Assembly: GCA_003219335.1 (NCBI GenBank)
Contig: QHOF01000045.1
Coordinates: 1 to 12,261 of the forward strand
Length of the DNA: 12,261 nucleotides
Reading direction: 5' to 3'
DNA from: Verrucomicrobiota bacterium
GTDB lineage: Bacteria > Verrucomicrobiota > Verrucomicrobiia > Chthoniobacterales > UBA10450
Under the pieces are notes generated by a model. That model was not told the DNA's origin and did no database searches. It was given only the letters and a program-made list of their open reading frames with translations. Position 1 is the first letter of the stretch, and the number at the start of each line of letters is the position of its first letter. The position numbers and the translations under genes are program-made. This document shows positions 1 to 6,269 of this stretch, piece by piece.

Positions 1-17
1 CAACTGAGCAGGGACCC

Positions 18-656
18 ATGTTCTCAATCCAAAAAATTCTCGGGCGCGACGAAAAGTTTTACGACTTGCTCGAGGCAAGCGCGCAGCAGGCGGACGCGAG
101 CGTGCATCACCTCGTGGCGCTTTTGGAAAAACTTCAGCAACATGGGACGCCGGAAAGTTTGGAGGAATTCGCGCACAGCCGGCGTGAGGACAAACGGATC
201 ACGCAGGAATTGACCGAGCAGCTTTCCAAAACCTTTGTCACGCCTCTTGAACGGGAAGACATCCAGGAATTGGCGGCTGCTCTCTACAAAATACCGAAGA
301 CTGTCGAGAAAATCGGAGAGCGCATTTTAATCTGCCCCGAAGACTTGCGCGGACGTAGTTTTCAAAAACAGATGGAACTGCTCGATCAGGCGGCCGAGAC
401 AGTCCTGGCAATGGTCAAGCAATTGCGCAAGGGAATTGACGCTCGCAGGGCGCGCGAGATGAACGCAAAATTGCAGGCGATCGAAGGTGACGCCGACGAA
501 CTGGAGCTGGACCGACTACGCGATCTTTTCCAGAGCAATTACGAGCCGAAGCAGATCATTTTTCTGCGCGATCTTTACGGGTTACTGGAGAAAGTGATCG
601 ACGGCTGCCGGGACGCCGGAAACATCATTCTCCAGGTGGCGCTCAAGTATTCGTAG
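18..656 (+). CDS. DUF47 family PhoU-like protein, accessory to PiT phosphate transporter
   Basis: This 212-residue protein is almost entirely helical and charged, with no signal peptide or membrane segment, so it should be cytoplasmic. Its length and pattern fit the DUF47/PhoU_div family: an N-terminal segment FSIQKILGRDEKFYDLLEAS, long heptad-like helices around residues 20-80, a central LYKIPKTVEKIGERI stretch, and a C-terminal DLYGLLEKVIDGCRDAGNII block near residues 185-205. Family members are usually encoded directly upstream of PiT permeases and are thought to modulate them; that is the arrangement here, with only 12 bases between this stop and the next start. The ATG at 18 is preceded by a modest purine-rich stretch (GCAGGGA). 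The upstream promoter lies outside the window. Function as a transport regulator is inferred from family and context; family assignment is firm. Confidence 0.92.
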   Translation: MFSIQKILGRDEKFYDLLEASAQQADASVHHLVALLEKLQQHGTPESLEEFAHSRREDKRITQELTEQLSKTFVTPLEREDIQELAAALYKIPKTVEKIGERILICPEDLRGRSFQKQMELLDQAAETVLAMVKQLRKGIDARRAREMNAKLQAIEGDADELELDRLRDLFQSNYEPKQIIFLRDLYGLLEKVIDGCRDAGNIILQVALKYS

Positions 657-668
657 CAGGCTCATCGC

Positions 669-1703
669 GTGCTCACGTTCATTTCCGTCGTTATCGCGGC
701 GATCATTTTCGAATTCAGCAACGGCTTTCACGACGCCGCGAACGCGATTGCTACCGTGGTCTCGACGCGAGTTCTGACGCCGCGCAGGGCGATTGCAATG
801 GCTGCGTTCTTCAATCTCACCGGCGCATTATTTGGCGCTGCAGTCGCTTCCACAATCGGCAAAGGACTCGTGGACACCAACATCGTTACAATGGCGACAG
901 TCCTGAGCGCGGTGATCGCCGCGTTCGCCTGGAACATCATCACGTGGTGGTTCGGTTTGCCCTCGAGTTCGAGTCATGCGCTCATCGGCGGCCTGTGCGG
1001 TGCTGCACTCGCCGCCGCGCGCGGTGACTGGTCAGTGATCAAATGGAATGCCGGCGTGTGGCCGAAAGTGGTCGTGCCCATGATCACTTCGCCATTCGCC
1101 GGCTTTATTTGCGGCGGGTTGATCATGTTTCTGCTTTTCGTCGCGCTCCATCGGTTCACGCCGCATTTCGTTCATTCGTTGTTCGGCAAGCTGCAAATCT
1201 TTAGCGCCGCATGGATGGCGCATAGTCACGGCACAAACGATGCGCAGAAAACCATGGGCATTATCACGCTCGCGCTGTTCACGGGCACCAAGGCTGGGAG
1301 CTTCGATCATCTCCCGGCGTGGTTGGATTTTCTCAGAACGCCAGAATTCATTCTGCCCAAGTGGGTCATTGGCCTGTGTGCCCTGACCATGGCGATTGGA
1401 ACAGCGGCCGGCGGCTGGCGCATCATTCGAACACTCGGCCATCGCATGGTGAAATTGCAGCCGGTGCACGGCTTCGCCGCGGAAACCACCGCCGCATTGA
1501 TCATTCAAGGTGCGAGTTACTACGGCATCCCGCTCTCTACTACACATGTAATTAGATCGTCGAGCATGGGCGTCGGCGCCGTGAAACGCCTAGGCGGAAT
1601 GAAATGGACCGTCGTCGAGCGAATCATCTGGGCCTGGCTTTTTACCCTGCCCGCCAGCGGCCTCATCGGGTACGCGCTGGAACGCGTGGCAGCGGCGCTA
1701 TGA
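669..1703 (+). CDS. pit: PiT family inorganic phosphate permease
   Basis: This 344-residue integral membrane protein has the twofold inverted-repeat signature of the PiT (COG0306) family. The first repeat carries NGFHDAANAIAT at residues 18-29 and GLPSSSSHALIG at 96-107. The second carries HGTNDAQKTMGI at 187-198 and GIPLSTTHVI at 286-295. The two Asn-Asp/His-Asp motifs and the two P-S-S/T-x-H motifs are the substrate and cation sites known for the family, which imports phosphate (or metal-phosphate) driven by H+ or Na+. About ten hydrophobic segments are visible, and the length suits the short bacterial form. The start is GTG at 669; no ATG fits as well, because the first membrane helix and the NGFHDAANA motif follow immediately. 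It is co-directional with and 12 bases downstream of the DUF47 gene, so the two probably form one operon. The gene converges with the next reading frame at 1740. Confidence 0.97.
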   Translation: MLTFISVVIAAIIFEFSNGFHDAANAIATVVSTRVLTPRRAIAMAAFFNLTGALFGAAVASTIGKGLVDTNIVTMATVLSAVIAAFAWNIITWWFGLPSSSSHALIGGLCGAALAAARGDWSVIKWNAGVWPKVVVPMITSPFAGFICGGLIMFLLFVALHRFTPHFVHSLFGKLQIFSAAWMAHSHGTNDAQKTMGIITLALFTGTKAGSFDHLPAWLDFLRTPEFILPKWVIGLCALTMAIGTAAGGWRIIRTLGHRMVKLQPVHGFAAETTAALIIQGASYYGIPLSTTHVIRSSSMGVGAVKRLGGMKWTVVERIIWAWLFTLPASGLIGYALERVAAAL

Positions 1704-1739
1704 TCGTAGCCTGCGGTGGTCGGACGGGTAGGTCAGGTC

Positions 1740-1979
1740 TCAGCCCCACAACCGGGCGAACGCCAAGAAAAGGAACGAGCAACCTACAATTATCCACATC
1801 CCGCTTGACGCCCTTGGATTTTGGCGGATCCAAGCAGCTACACTTGGCTTAAGCTTCCCTGCGCGCTCGAGACGATCAACGTTTCTGCAGAGATAGAACC
1901 GCCGATAAGCAGCGTAGAAGAATATCGCTGTGCCGATCAGGTCGCAGATGAAGTAAATGAAATTGAGTCGGGGACCCAT
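1740..1979 (-). CDS. Possible small two-helix membrane protein, unknown function
   Basis: Starting at the ATG at 1979, the frame gives 79 residues. There is one hydrophobic helix near residues 6-22 (FIYFICDLIGTAIFFYAAY), a basic polar loop, and a second hydrophobic helix near 59-76 (MWIIVGCSFLFLAFARL). The same frame is open upstream to 2087, but that extension is compositionally odd (many Pro, Arg, Ser) and begins close to the end of the preceding gene, so the shorter form is preferred. No Shine-Dalgarno sequence is visible. It lies 36 bases from the convergent PiT stop. I do not recognise a family. The helix-loop-helix pattern and charged loop argue for a real gene, but a chance frame cannot be excluded. 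Confidence 0.45.
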   Translation of the reverse strand: MGPRLNFIYFICDLIGTAIFFYAAYRRFYLCRNVDRLERAGKLKPSVAAWIRQNPRASSGMWIIVGCSFLFLAFARLWG

Positions 1980-2100
1980 CGAACAAGTTTTAGGCCGAAT
2001 TATTGGATGTATGCGTTTTGAAGCAATTGGGCTCCAGCAACTCATTCTGGCACGCGCGGGAATCGGCCATGGCCCGAACAACGCCACTTGACTTGCGCGC

Positions 2101-2382
2101 TCAGGTCATCGCGAAGACGTCCATTGACACAGTCTTGATCGGCTGACCCTCGCCGTGCACAAGGCGACGAACGTGTTCGGTCGTTTCTCGTGAGAATGTC
2201 ACTTCCCCGCAATGCTTACATACCAAGGCTGGAATGCGTTCCACCAGCACCCGGCGACCACCCAGATTGAAAACCTCGCTAACGAGTTCCGATTTCGCAA
2301 CGTCATGCCCACAGACATGACACTTAAACGTCACGTTATCTTCGTTTCCGGTATTCGGTCCATTCATCCGGGTCGGGTTCAT
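2101..2382 (-). CDS. YgiT-type (MqsA N-terminal-like) zinc-finger protein, putative antitoxin partner
   Basis: The 93-residue frame contains two CxxC pairs, Cys21/Cys24 in KCHVCGHD and Cys55/Cys58 in LVCKHCGE, the zinc-binding arrangement of YgiT-type domains. The C-terminal IKTVSMDVFAMT is also typical of this group. The helix-turn-helix DNA-binding half found in full MqsA is absent. The gene overlaps the upstream DUF4258 gene by 47 bases if the ATG at 2382 is used. A GTG at 2334 may be the true start: it falls one base after the DUF4258 stop, has GGAAACGAAG just upstream, and would begin the protein directly at TFKCHVCG, as in many relatives (77 residues). YgiT-type proteins are often encoded next to DUF4258 proteins in what is treated as a toxin-antitoxin-like pair. 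The antitoxin role is inferred from that context only. Confidence 0.85.
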   Translation of the reverse strand: MNPTRMNGPNTGNEDNVTFKCHVCGHDVAKSELVSEVFNLGGRRVLVERIPALVCKHCGEVTFSRETTEHVRRLVHGEGQPIKTVSMDVFAMT

Positions 2383-2644
2383 AAATAGTGATGATCTTAG
2401 CTACGTGCGATTCCATCAACGATATTTGAAAATGCAAGGCACGTCCAGCAGCGGTGAAACCGAGGAACAGCGCGCTCGGTAAGTATTTGTCCTCTGGATA
2501 ATTCTCGATCATTTCGGCTGTTCCTCCCGCTTCACGAATCTCTTGCTCGCTAACGTTCCTCTCAATCACGCGGTGGAAAGCATGCCGGCTGAATTCAAAA
2601 TCGCCTGCTGCCAATTGTTGTCGAACTTGAGACAACGATTTCAT
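2336..2644 (-). CDS. DUF4258 domain protein, putative toxin of a DUF4258/YgiT pair
   Basis: This 102-residue protein shows the DUF4258 pattern. It has an early SRHAFHRVIERNVSEQEI segment (residues 19-36) with the His-x3-Arg-x3-Arg signature, then EMIENYPEDKYLPSALFLG (44-62), and a strand-rich C-terminal half ending HFQISLMESHVAKIITIYEPD (71-91) followed by a Trp and basic residues. The ATG at 2644 has GGAA immediately upstream but no good Shine-Dalgarno spacing. The order on the transcript is DUF4258 first, YgiT-type zinc finger second, with overlapping or abutting genes, so translation is probably coupled. It lies 27 bases after the M28 peptidase stop, with a short hairpin (2652-2672) between them. 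DUF4258 has no settled biochemical function that I can state; toxin activity is a hypothesis from the pairing. Confidence 0.85.
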   Translation of the reverse strand: MKSLSQVRQQLAAGDFEFSRHAFHRVIERNVSEQEIREAGGTAEMIENYPEDKYLPSALFLGFTAAGRALHFQISLMESHVAKIITIYEPDPDEWTEYRKRR

Positions 2645-2651
2645 TTCCAGT

Positions 2652-2672
2652 GCCGGGGTCCCCGACCTCGGC
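2652..2672. repeat. Short GC-rich hairpin between the M28 and DUF4258 genes
   Basis: GCCGGGGTC (2652-2660) and GACCTCGGC (2664-2672) pair over nine positions with one G/T wobble and a three-base loop CCC. On the coding (-) strand it begins within the M28 stop codon and sits just before the DUF4258 gene. No run of T follows on the - strand, so it is a poor intrinsic terminator. It could be a repeat unit or an mRNA processing or stability element. Confidence 0.5.
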
Positions 2673-3697
2673 TACAACTTATCCAGATCTTCGATCACTT
2701 TCTCCATGCCGCTGACGACAAGTGTAAACCGGTCGTAATCGAGTTTGTCGGGCGTGTCGCTCGATGAATGGTAATACGGATAACGAAATGGCGCGGTGTC
2801 GGTGACCATGACGCCAGGATAACCATGTCGCCAGAATGACCATTGATCGGACCAACTGACGCCGGGAATGAACGCGGGAAGCGCCGCACCTTCGGATGGA
2901 ATCTTTGCGTGTTTCCGAAAGAGACCGACGACGCGGCGGAGCAGCGCCCGTGAATGTATGTTGCCCACGAATCCAATGAAGTTGCCGATCTTCGGATAAG
3001 GGATGCCCAATATCGGCGATGGATACGTCTGTGACTTTGGCACATCGGAAAAATAACCGATGGTTTCCAGGCTGATCATCGCTTCGATTCGATCGCCGCG
3101 CGCTTTGCATCTTCCGGCGTAAATAAAGCTTCCCATTTCGTCCGATAAAAAATACGGCGGCTCCTCATTCACGAACGCGACGAAACGCAAAGTGTGTTGT
3201 GGCTTTTTGACAGCAAAGCGTCGCGCCAGGGCAAGTGTTGCAGCGACGCCACTGCCGTTATCGTTCGCGCCGGGCGAGCCAAACACTGAGTCATAGTGTC
3301 CGCCGATCAGGATGATCGGTAGATGCGACGGCTGGGAAGCCGTCGCTCCTTGCATGCGGCCCAGTATTTCCACTTCGATATTATGACAGGCTTGCCCATG
3401 CATCTCGTAACTGTCTCGCTGGGGATGAAATCCGGCACGCGCGAAAGAATCTTCGATGAAGTCAGCGGCGGCATTGAGCTGTGCGTAATGCCACATGTTA
3501 CGCTCGCCGATTTCACCGGCGAGCCTTTGCACATCAGCGCGGAGCTCTTCGCGTAACGCGATTTCATCGGGCGACAGCGGCCCTGTCTTCGAAATATTTT
3601 TCCCGGGCATCCTCATTCCAAACCACCAGAGTAACGCCAAAACCGCCGCAACGGCGACGGTAATGCGCAGTGCGCTAAACAAAATTCGTTTGAACAC
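2672..3697 (-). CDS. Membrane-anchored M28 family zinc peptidase
   Basis: This 341-residue protein has a hydrophobic N-terminal anchor (residues about 7-27, after MFKRIL), placing the catalytic domain outside the cytoplasmic membrane. The M28 co-catalytic zinc site is complete: His134 in GGHYDS, Asp146 in GANDNGSGVA, the Glu178-Glu179 pair in FVNEEPP, Glu211 in SLETIGYF, and His310 in YYHSSSDT. SWSDQWSFWRHGYPGVMVTD (281-300) is the usual segment before the last ligand. Family members are aminopeptidases or related di-zinc hydrolases; the specific substrate cannot be told. The start is GTG at 3697, chosen because it precedes the basic residues and hydrophobic anchor; there is no convincing Shine-Dalgarno sequence. 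A perfect 9-bp-stem palindrome (3325-3346) lies in frame inside the gene, encoding roughly residues 118-125 in a loop just before the GGHYDS strand. It stands alone between two repeat-bearing gaps. Confidence 0.93.
   Translation of the reverse strand: MFKRILFSALRITVAVAAVLALLWWFGMRMPGKNISKTGPLSPDEIALREELRADVQRLAGEIGERNMWHYAQLNAAADFIEDSFARAGFHPQRDSYEMHGQACHNIEVEILGRMQGATASQPSHLPIILIGGHYDSVFGSPGANDNGSGVAATLALARRFAVKKPQHTLRFVAFVNEEPPYFLSDEMGSFIYAGRCKARGDRIEAMISLETIGYFSDVPKSQTYPSPILGIPYPKIGNFIGFVGNIHSRALLRRVVGLFRKHAKIPSEGAALPAFIPGVSWSDQWSFWRHGYPGVMVTDTAPFRYPYYHSSSDTPDKLDYDRFTLVVSGMEKVIEDLDKL
3325..3346. repeat. Perfect palindromic element inside the M28 peptidase coding sequence
   Basis: GCGACGGCT (3325-3333), loop GGGA (3334-3337) and AGCCGTCGC (3338-3346) form a perfect nine-base-pair stem with a four-base loop. 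It translates in the - frame to about residues 118-125 of the peptidase (ATASQPSH), between two predicted beta-strands and just before the zinc-ligand motif GGHYDS. The base pattern is what short palindromic repeats look like, and the encoded stretch is polar and loop-like, so an in-frame insertion is plausible. A chance palindrome is possible. Confidence 0.5.
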
Positions 3698-3753
3698 GTT
3701 GCGAGCAGATTATGAGAGGAACTCGATAACCGGAAGCGCGTTCGCGCAACCTC

Positions 3754-3903
3754 TGGGTAGCGCATGCGTCTCGCGTGCTGGTTGCGGGGTCCCACCGCAA
3801 CGGTCTTTTTCCTAAAGCTGCGTTACAGAGAAAGGTTAGCTGTTACGAAAGTCCGCGGTGGCGAGGACGCCATCGCCAGCACGCGAGACGCGTGCGCTAC
3901 CCA
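3754..3903. repeat. 150-bp MITE/REP-like element with 28-bp terminal inverted repeats
   Basis: The terminal arms are 3754-3781 (begins TGGGTAGCGCATGC) and 3876-3903 (ends GCGTGCGCTACCCA). They are reverse complements at 27 of 28 positions, and the single difference (3765/3892) is a T/G wobble. Inside each arm sits a further hairpin. One is 3781-3801, a perfect GTTGCGG/CCGCAAC stem with a seven-base loop. The other is 3857-3874, a GGTGGCG/CGCCATC stem with an AGGA loop and one G/T pair. The first hairpin is followed on the + strand by GGTCTTTTT, which resembles an intrinsic terminator for + strand transcripts although no + gene precedes it. There is no reading frame for a transposase; the element would be non-autonomous. 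It lies between the permease stop (3917) and the M28 start (3697) and fills most of that gap. Confidence 0.75.
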
Positions 3904-3916
3904 ATCGTGCGGACCG

Positions 3917-5041
3917 TCACTCCATTCTTTTCCGGAACCGCAGGGCACAAAGAACGAAGAGCACGTTCGCCATGACAATAAGCACGGCCAGATTCTGCCA
4001 GTATTCGAAAAAATTTGCGCCGCGCAAAATGATCGCGCGCATGAGCGCGATGAAATAGGTGGTCGGGAAGAGCGCGCCGAGCGCGTAAAAAATCCACGGC
4101 ATGGTCTCGCGCGGAAAAATGAATCCGGAAAAGAAAACGCTCGGCAGCAGGAACACCATCGACATTTGCAGTGCTTGCATTTGGTTCTCGGCCCTGGTGC
4201 CGATGAGCAGACCAAGGCTGAGAAGGGCAAAAACATACACCAGCGTGGAGAACAGCATTCCCACGACGTTGCCGGCGATCGGGATGTTGAACACGAACCG
4301 CATGATCAGAAAAAGGATCGCCGCCATCGCCATGCCGATGCACAAGTACGGCACAAGTTTGCCAAGCATCAGTCCCGCGCGGCTCAACGGGCTCACCAGT
4401 AATTGCTCGAGCGTCCCGCGCTCGCGTTCCCGCACCAGCGCCATGGCCGTTGCGACAGTGGTGCCGATTTGCAAAACCACGCCGATCACGCCCGGCACGA
4501 AAAAGTTCGGGCTGCGCATCGCCGGGTTGTAAAGCATTTGCGGCCGCAGATCGATCGGCACGCCGTGGCGACCGATTTCGCGCAGGAGCGATTCGAGCGA
4601 CTGGGTCAGCGTCACACCCAAGCCGGTGTTCAGCGCTGACAGCGCCGTCGTGGAATTCGATCCATCGATAAGCAATTGCACCTGCGCCGAACGTCCCGCG
4701 CGAACGTCCCGGGTGAACGTGGGCGGAATTTCAAGAGCGACGTAAGCGCGGCCTTTGCGCATTTGGCTTTTAAGTTCGTCCAGGCTCTGCACCTCGCCCA
4801 CGACGCGAAACGTCTGTGTATTGACGAAGTGGTCCACTAACTGGCGACTCAGCACGGTGCGATCTTCATCCAGAACAAGCGTCGCCATATGTTTCACGTC
4901 GTTGTCCAAGGCGTAGCCGAACGCGATCATCTCGATCAGCGGCGGAAAAAAGAAGAAGAAGAGCGTCAGCGGGTCGCGCCAGACGATGATGAATTCCTTG
5001 AATAAAATTGCCCCGAGCCCGCGAAAAAGTTTGTGTTTCAT
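3917..5041 (-). CDS. ABC-2 type exporter permease (YbhS/YbhR/YhhJ-like)
   Basis: The 374-residue protein has the layout of the ABC-2 permease family. There is one N-terminal helix (about 24-44, after FKEFIIVWRDPLTLFFFFFP), a large soluble domain outside the membrane (about 45-180), then five more helices (about 183-204, 234-255, 263-283, 293-313 and 349-369). The family motifs RERERGTLEQLLVSPLSRA and PSVFFSGFIFPRETMP are present. It should form the channel of the exporter whose ATPase and HlyD-like adaptor are encoded just upstream. The ATG at 5041 follows 102 bases after the ATPase stop, a gap containing an imperfect hairpin. YbhGFSR-type systems usually carry two different permeases; only one is here, so it may work as a homodimer or pair with a permease encoded elsewhere. 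Substrate unknown; drugs or other hydrophobic compounds are likely by family. Confidence 0.95.
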   Translation of the reverse strand: MKHKLFRGLGAILFKEFIIVWRDPLTLFFFFFPPLIEMIAFGYALDNDVKHMATLVLDEDRTVLSRQLVDHFVNTQTFRVVGEVQSLDELKSQMRKGRAYVALEIPPTFTRDVRAGRSAQVQLLIDGSNSTTALSALNTGLGVTLTQSLESLLREIGRHGVPIDLRPQMLYNPAMRSPNFFVPGVIGVVLQIGTTVATAMALVRERERGTLEQLLVSPLSRAGLMLGKLVPYLCIGMAMAAILFLIMRFVFNIPIAGNVVGMLFSTLVYVFALLSLGLLIGTRAENQMQALQMSMVFLLPSVFFSGFIFPRETMPWIFYALGALFPTTYFIALMRAIILRGANFFEYWQNLAVLIVMANVLFVLCALRFRKRME

Positions 5042-5056
5042 GTTCTCACAAGGAGC

Positions 5057-5097
5057 GGCGGTCTCTAGTCTGCCGTCGAGGCGCTCTGGAGATCGCC
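5057..5097. repeat. Imperfect inverted repeat in the ATPase-permease gap
   Basis: GGCGGTCTCTAG (5057-5068) and CTGGAGATCGCC (5086-5097) pair over 12 positions; ten are Watson-Crick and two are G/T wobbles in the + strand RNA sense. The loop is 17 bases. It lies in the 102-base gap between the ABC ATPase stop (5144) and the permease start (5041). Also in the gap, at about 5115-5129, is CTTCGCTCAGGATGA, resembling one end of the larger element at 6103-6215. The wobble bias again suggests a decayed mobile palindrome rather than a working terminator. Confidence 0.45.
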
Positions 5098-5143
5098 TTT
5101 CCTTGGGTTTCCATCGCTTCGCTCAGGATGATATTCATCTACA

Positions 5144-6100
5144 TCACGCCGCCTTTCGTTCAGCAGCGTGCTTGGCCGAAAGCTCGACGAATACATCCTC
5201 GAGCGAGGGACCGATCTCGTGAATCTCCGCGTGGCTGATCCCGACGCCGCGGAGTTGTTCATCGATTTGTGCGCGCTTCACGCTTTCGTCCACCAGCAGG
5301 TGCATCGATTGTCCAAAGACTGTCGCGCTGCGCACACCGCGAAGTTGATGCATCGCATGCAGAGCCGTCGTCACGTGGTCGCAAATCACATCGAGCCGCC
5401 GCGTTCCCGGCGGATTTACCTCCGGCATTTTCTTTAATTCATCTGGCTCACCACAGACGATCAATTTCGACATATAGATGTAGCCGACGTGATCGCAGCG
5501 CTCTGCTTCATCCATGTAATGGGTAGTCACAAAAAGCGTCATGCCTTTACCCGCGAATTCGAAGAGCAAATCCCAAAGCTCGCGACGCGCGACCGGATCA
5601 ATGCCAGCAGTCGGTTCATCCAGAAACAGCACGGTCGGCTTGTGCATGAGCGAGCACGCCATGGCCAGACGCTGCCGCCAGCCACCTGACAACTGCGACG
5701 CGCGCCTGTTAATGAACGACTCCAGATGCGTGGTCTGGATCATTTCGTCCCGACGGCGTTTCAGTTCCCGGTCGTGCAAACCGTAAAGTTTAGCGGCAAA
5801 AATCAGGTTCTCGTTAACGGTCAGCTCGTCATAGAGAGAAAACTGCTGCGACATGTAACCGATCATTTCCTTGATCGGCTCTAAGTCTCGCACGATGTCG
5901 TGGCCGCCGATTCGCGCTGTGCCCTCGCTGGGTTCCAGAATTCCGCACAACATCCGGATCACGGTTGTTTTTCCGGAACCGTTGGGGCCGAGAAAGCCGA
6001 AGATCGATCCTTTGCCGACTGAAAACGAAATATGATCGACCGCAGTGAACGCGCCGAACCGCTTCGTCAGCCCTTCAATTTCAATCATTGCTTCACTCAT
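5144..6100 (-). CDS. ABC exporter ATP-binding protein (YbhF/CcmA-like)
   Basis: All nucleotide-binding motifs of an ABC ATPase are present in this 318-residue protein: Walker A GPNGSGKTT at residues 38-46, Q-loop Gln85/86, signature LSGGW at 137-141, Walker B VLFLDEP at 157-163, D-loop AGID at 165-168, and H-loop His194 in VTTHYMDEAE. LSGGW rather than LSGGQ, together with the MDEAERCD segment and the C-terminal domain ending in EDVFVEL (about 301-307), is typical of ABC-2 drug- and polysaccharide-type exporters. It should hydrolyse ATP on the cytoplasmic side to drive the permease encoded next. The start is ATG at 6100; a second ATG four codons in (MIEIEGL) is also possible. There is no Shine-Dalgarno sequence: the bases before the start belong to a palindromic repeat (6103-6215). 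The HlyD-like gene lies upstream and the permease downstream on the same strand. Confidence 0.97.
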   Translation of the reverse strand: MSEAMIEIEGLTKRFGAFTAVDHISFSVGKGSIFGFLGPNGSGKTTVIRMLCGILEPSEGTARIGGHDIVRDLEPIKEMIGYMSQQFSLYDELTVNENLIFAAKLYGLHDRELKRRRDEMIQTTHLESFINRRASQLSGGWRQRLAMACSLMHKPTVLFLDEPTAGIDPVARRELWDLLFEFAGKGMTLFVTTHYMDEAERCDHVGYIYMSKLIVCGEPDELKKMPEVNPPGTRRLDVICDHVTTALHAMHQLRGVRSATVFGQSMHLLVDESVKRAQIDEQLRGVGISHAEIHEIGPSLEDVFVELSAKHAAERKAA

Positions 6101-6102
6101 CG

Positions 6103-6215
6103 CTTGTCATCTTGAGCGAAGCGAAACACGAAGTGCAGCGCAGTCGAAAGATCTTTAGCTGCTGCCCGTCCATGGCGAAAAACAGAGATTCCTCGACTTC
6201 GCTCGGGATGACAAG
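6103..6215. repeat. 113-bp palindromic repeat abutting the ATPase start codon
   Basis: CTTGTCATCTTGAGCGAAG (6103-6121) and CTTCGCTCGGGATGACAAG (6197-6215) are inverted repeats matching at 17 of 19 positions; both mismatches are T/G wobbles. A second nested pair lies further in: GTCGAAAGATCT near 6143-6154 against AGAGATTCCTCGAC near 6184-6197. Elements with the ends TGTCATC..GAGCGAAG and CTTCGCTCGG.ATGACA recur as intergenic repeats in many soil bacteria, as far as I recall. It lies between the HlyD-like gene (stop 6270) and the ATPase gene (ATG 6100), only two bases from that ATG, so any shared transcript would carry the structure at the ribosome-loading site. Confidence 0.75.
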
Positions 6216-6269
6216 GCTCTCATTTTGTCCGAATTCCTGTGCATTCGTGTTCATTCGCGGTTGTCCGGC

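Noticed and set aside
1032..1547. Open - strand frame of 171 codons opposite the PiT gene
   Set aside because: It lies entirely within the PiT coding sequence, which has all family motifs; the antisense product is a low-complexity, Arg/His/Met-rich shadow.
1704..1739. Possible bidirectional terminator between the convergent PiT and small membrane protein genes
   Set aside because: No stable inverted repeat with a T run could be found in these 36 bases.
3502..3524. Perfect 8-bp inverted repeat GCTCGCCG / CGGCGAGC inside the M28 gene
   Set aside because: It encodes conserved-looking helix residues (AGEIGERN) and has a 7-base loop; ordinary codon usage explains it, unlike the 9-bp palindrome at 3325-3346.
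3781..3810. Intrinsic-terminator-like hairpin plus T run on the + strand
   Set aside because: Not listed as a terminator because no + strand gene lies upstream; it is described as part of the repeat element instead.
3764..4402. Open + strand frame of 212 codons opposite the end of the permease gene
   Set aside because: It is antisense to a clear ABC-2 permease, starts inside the inverted-repeat element and is His/Arg/Lys/Glu-rich without structure; it is the usual mirror of a GC-rich gene.
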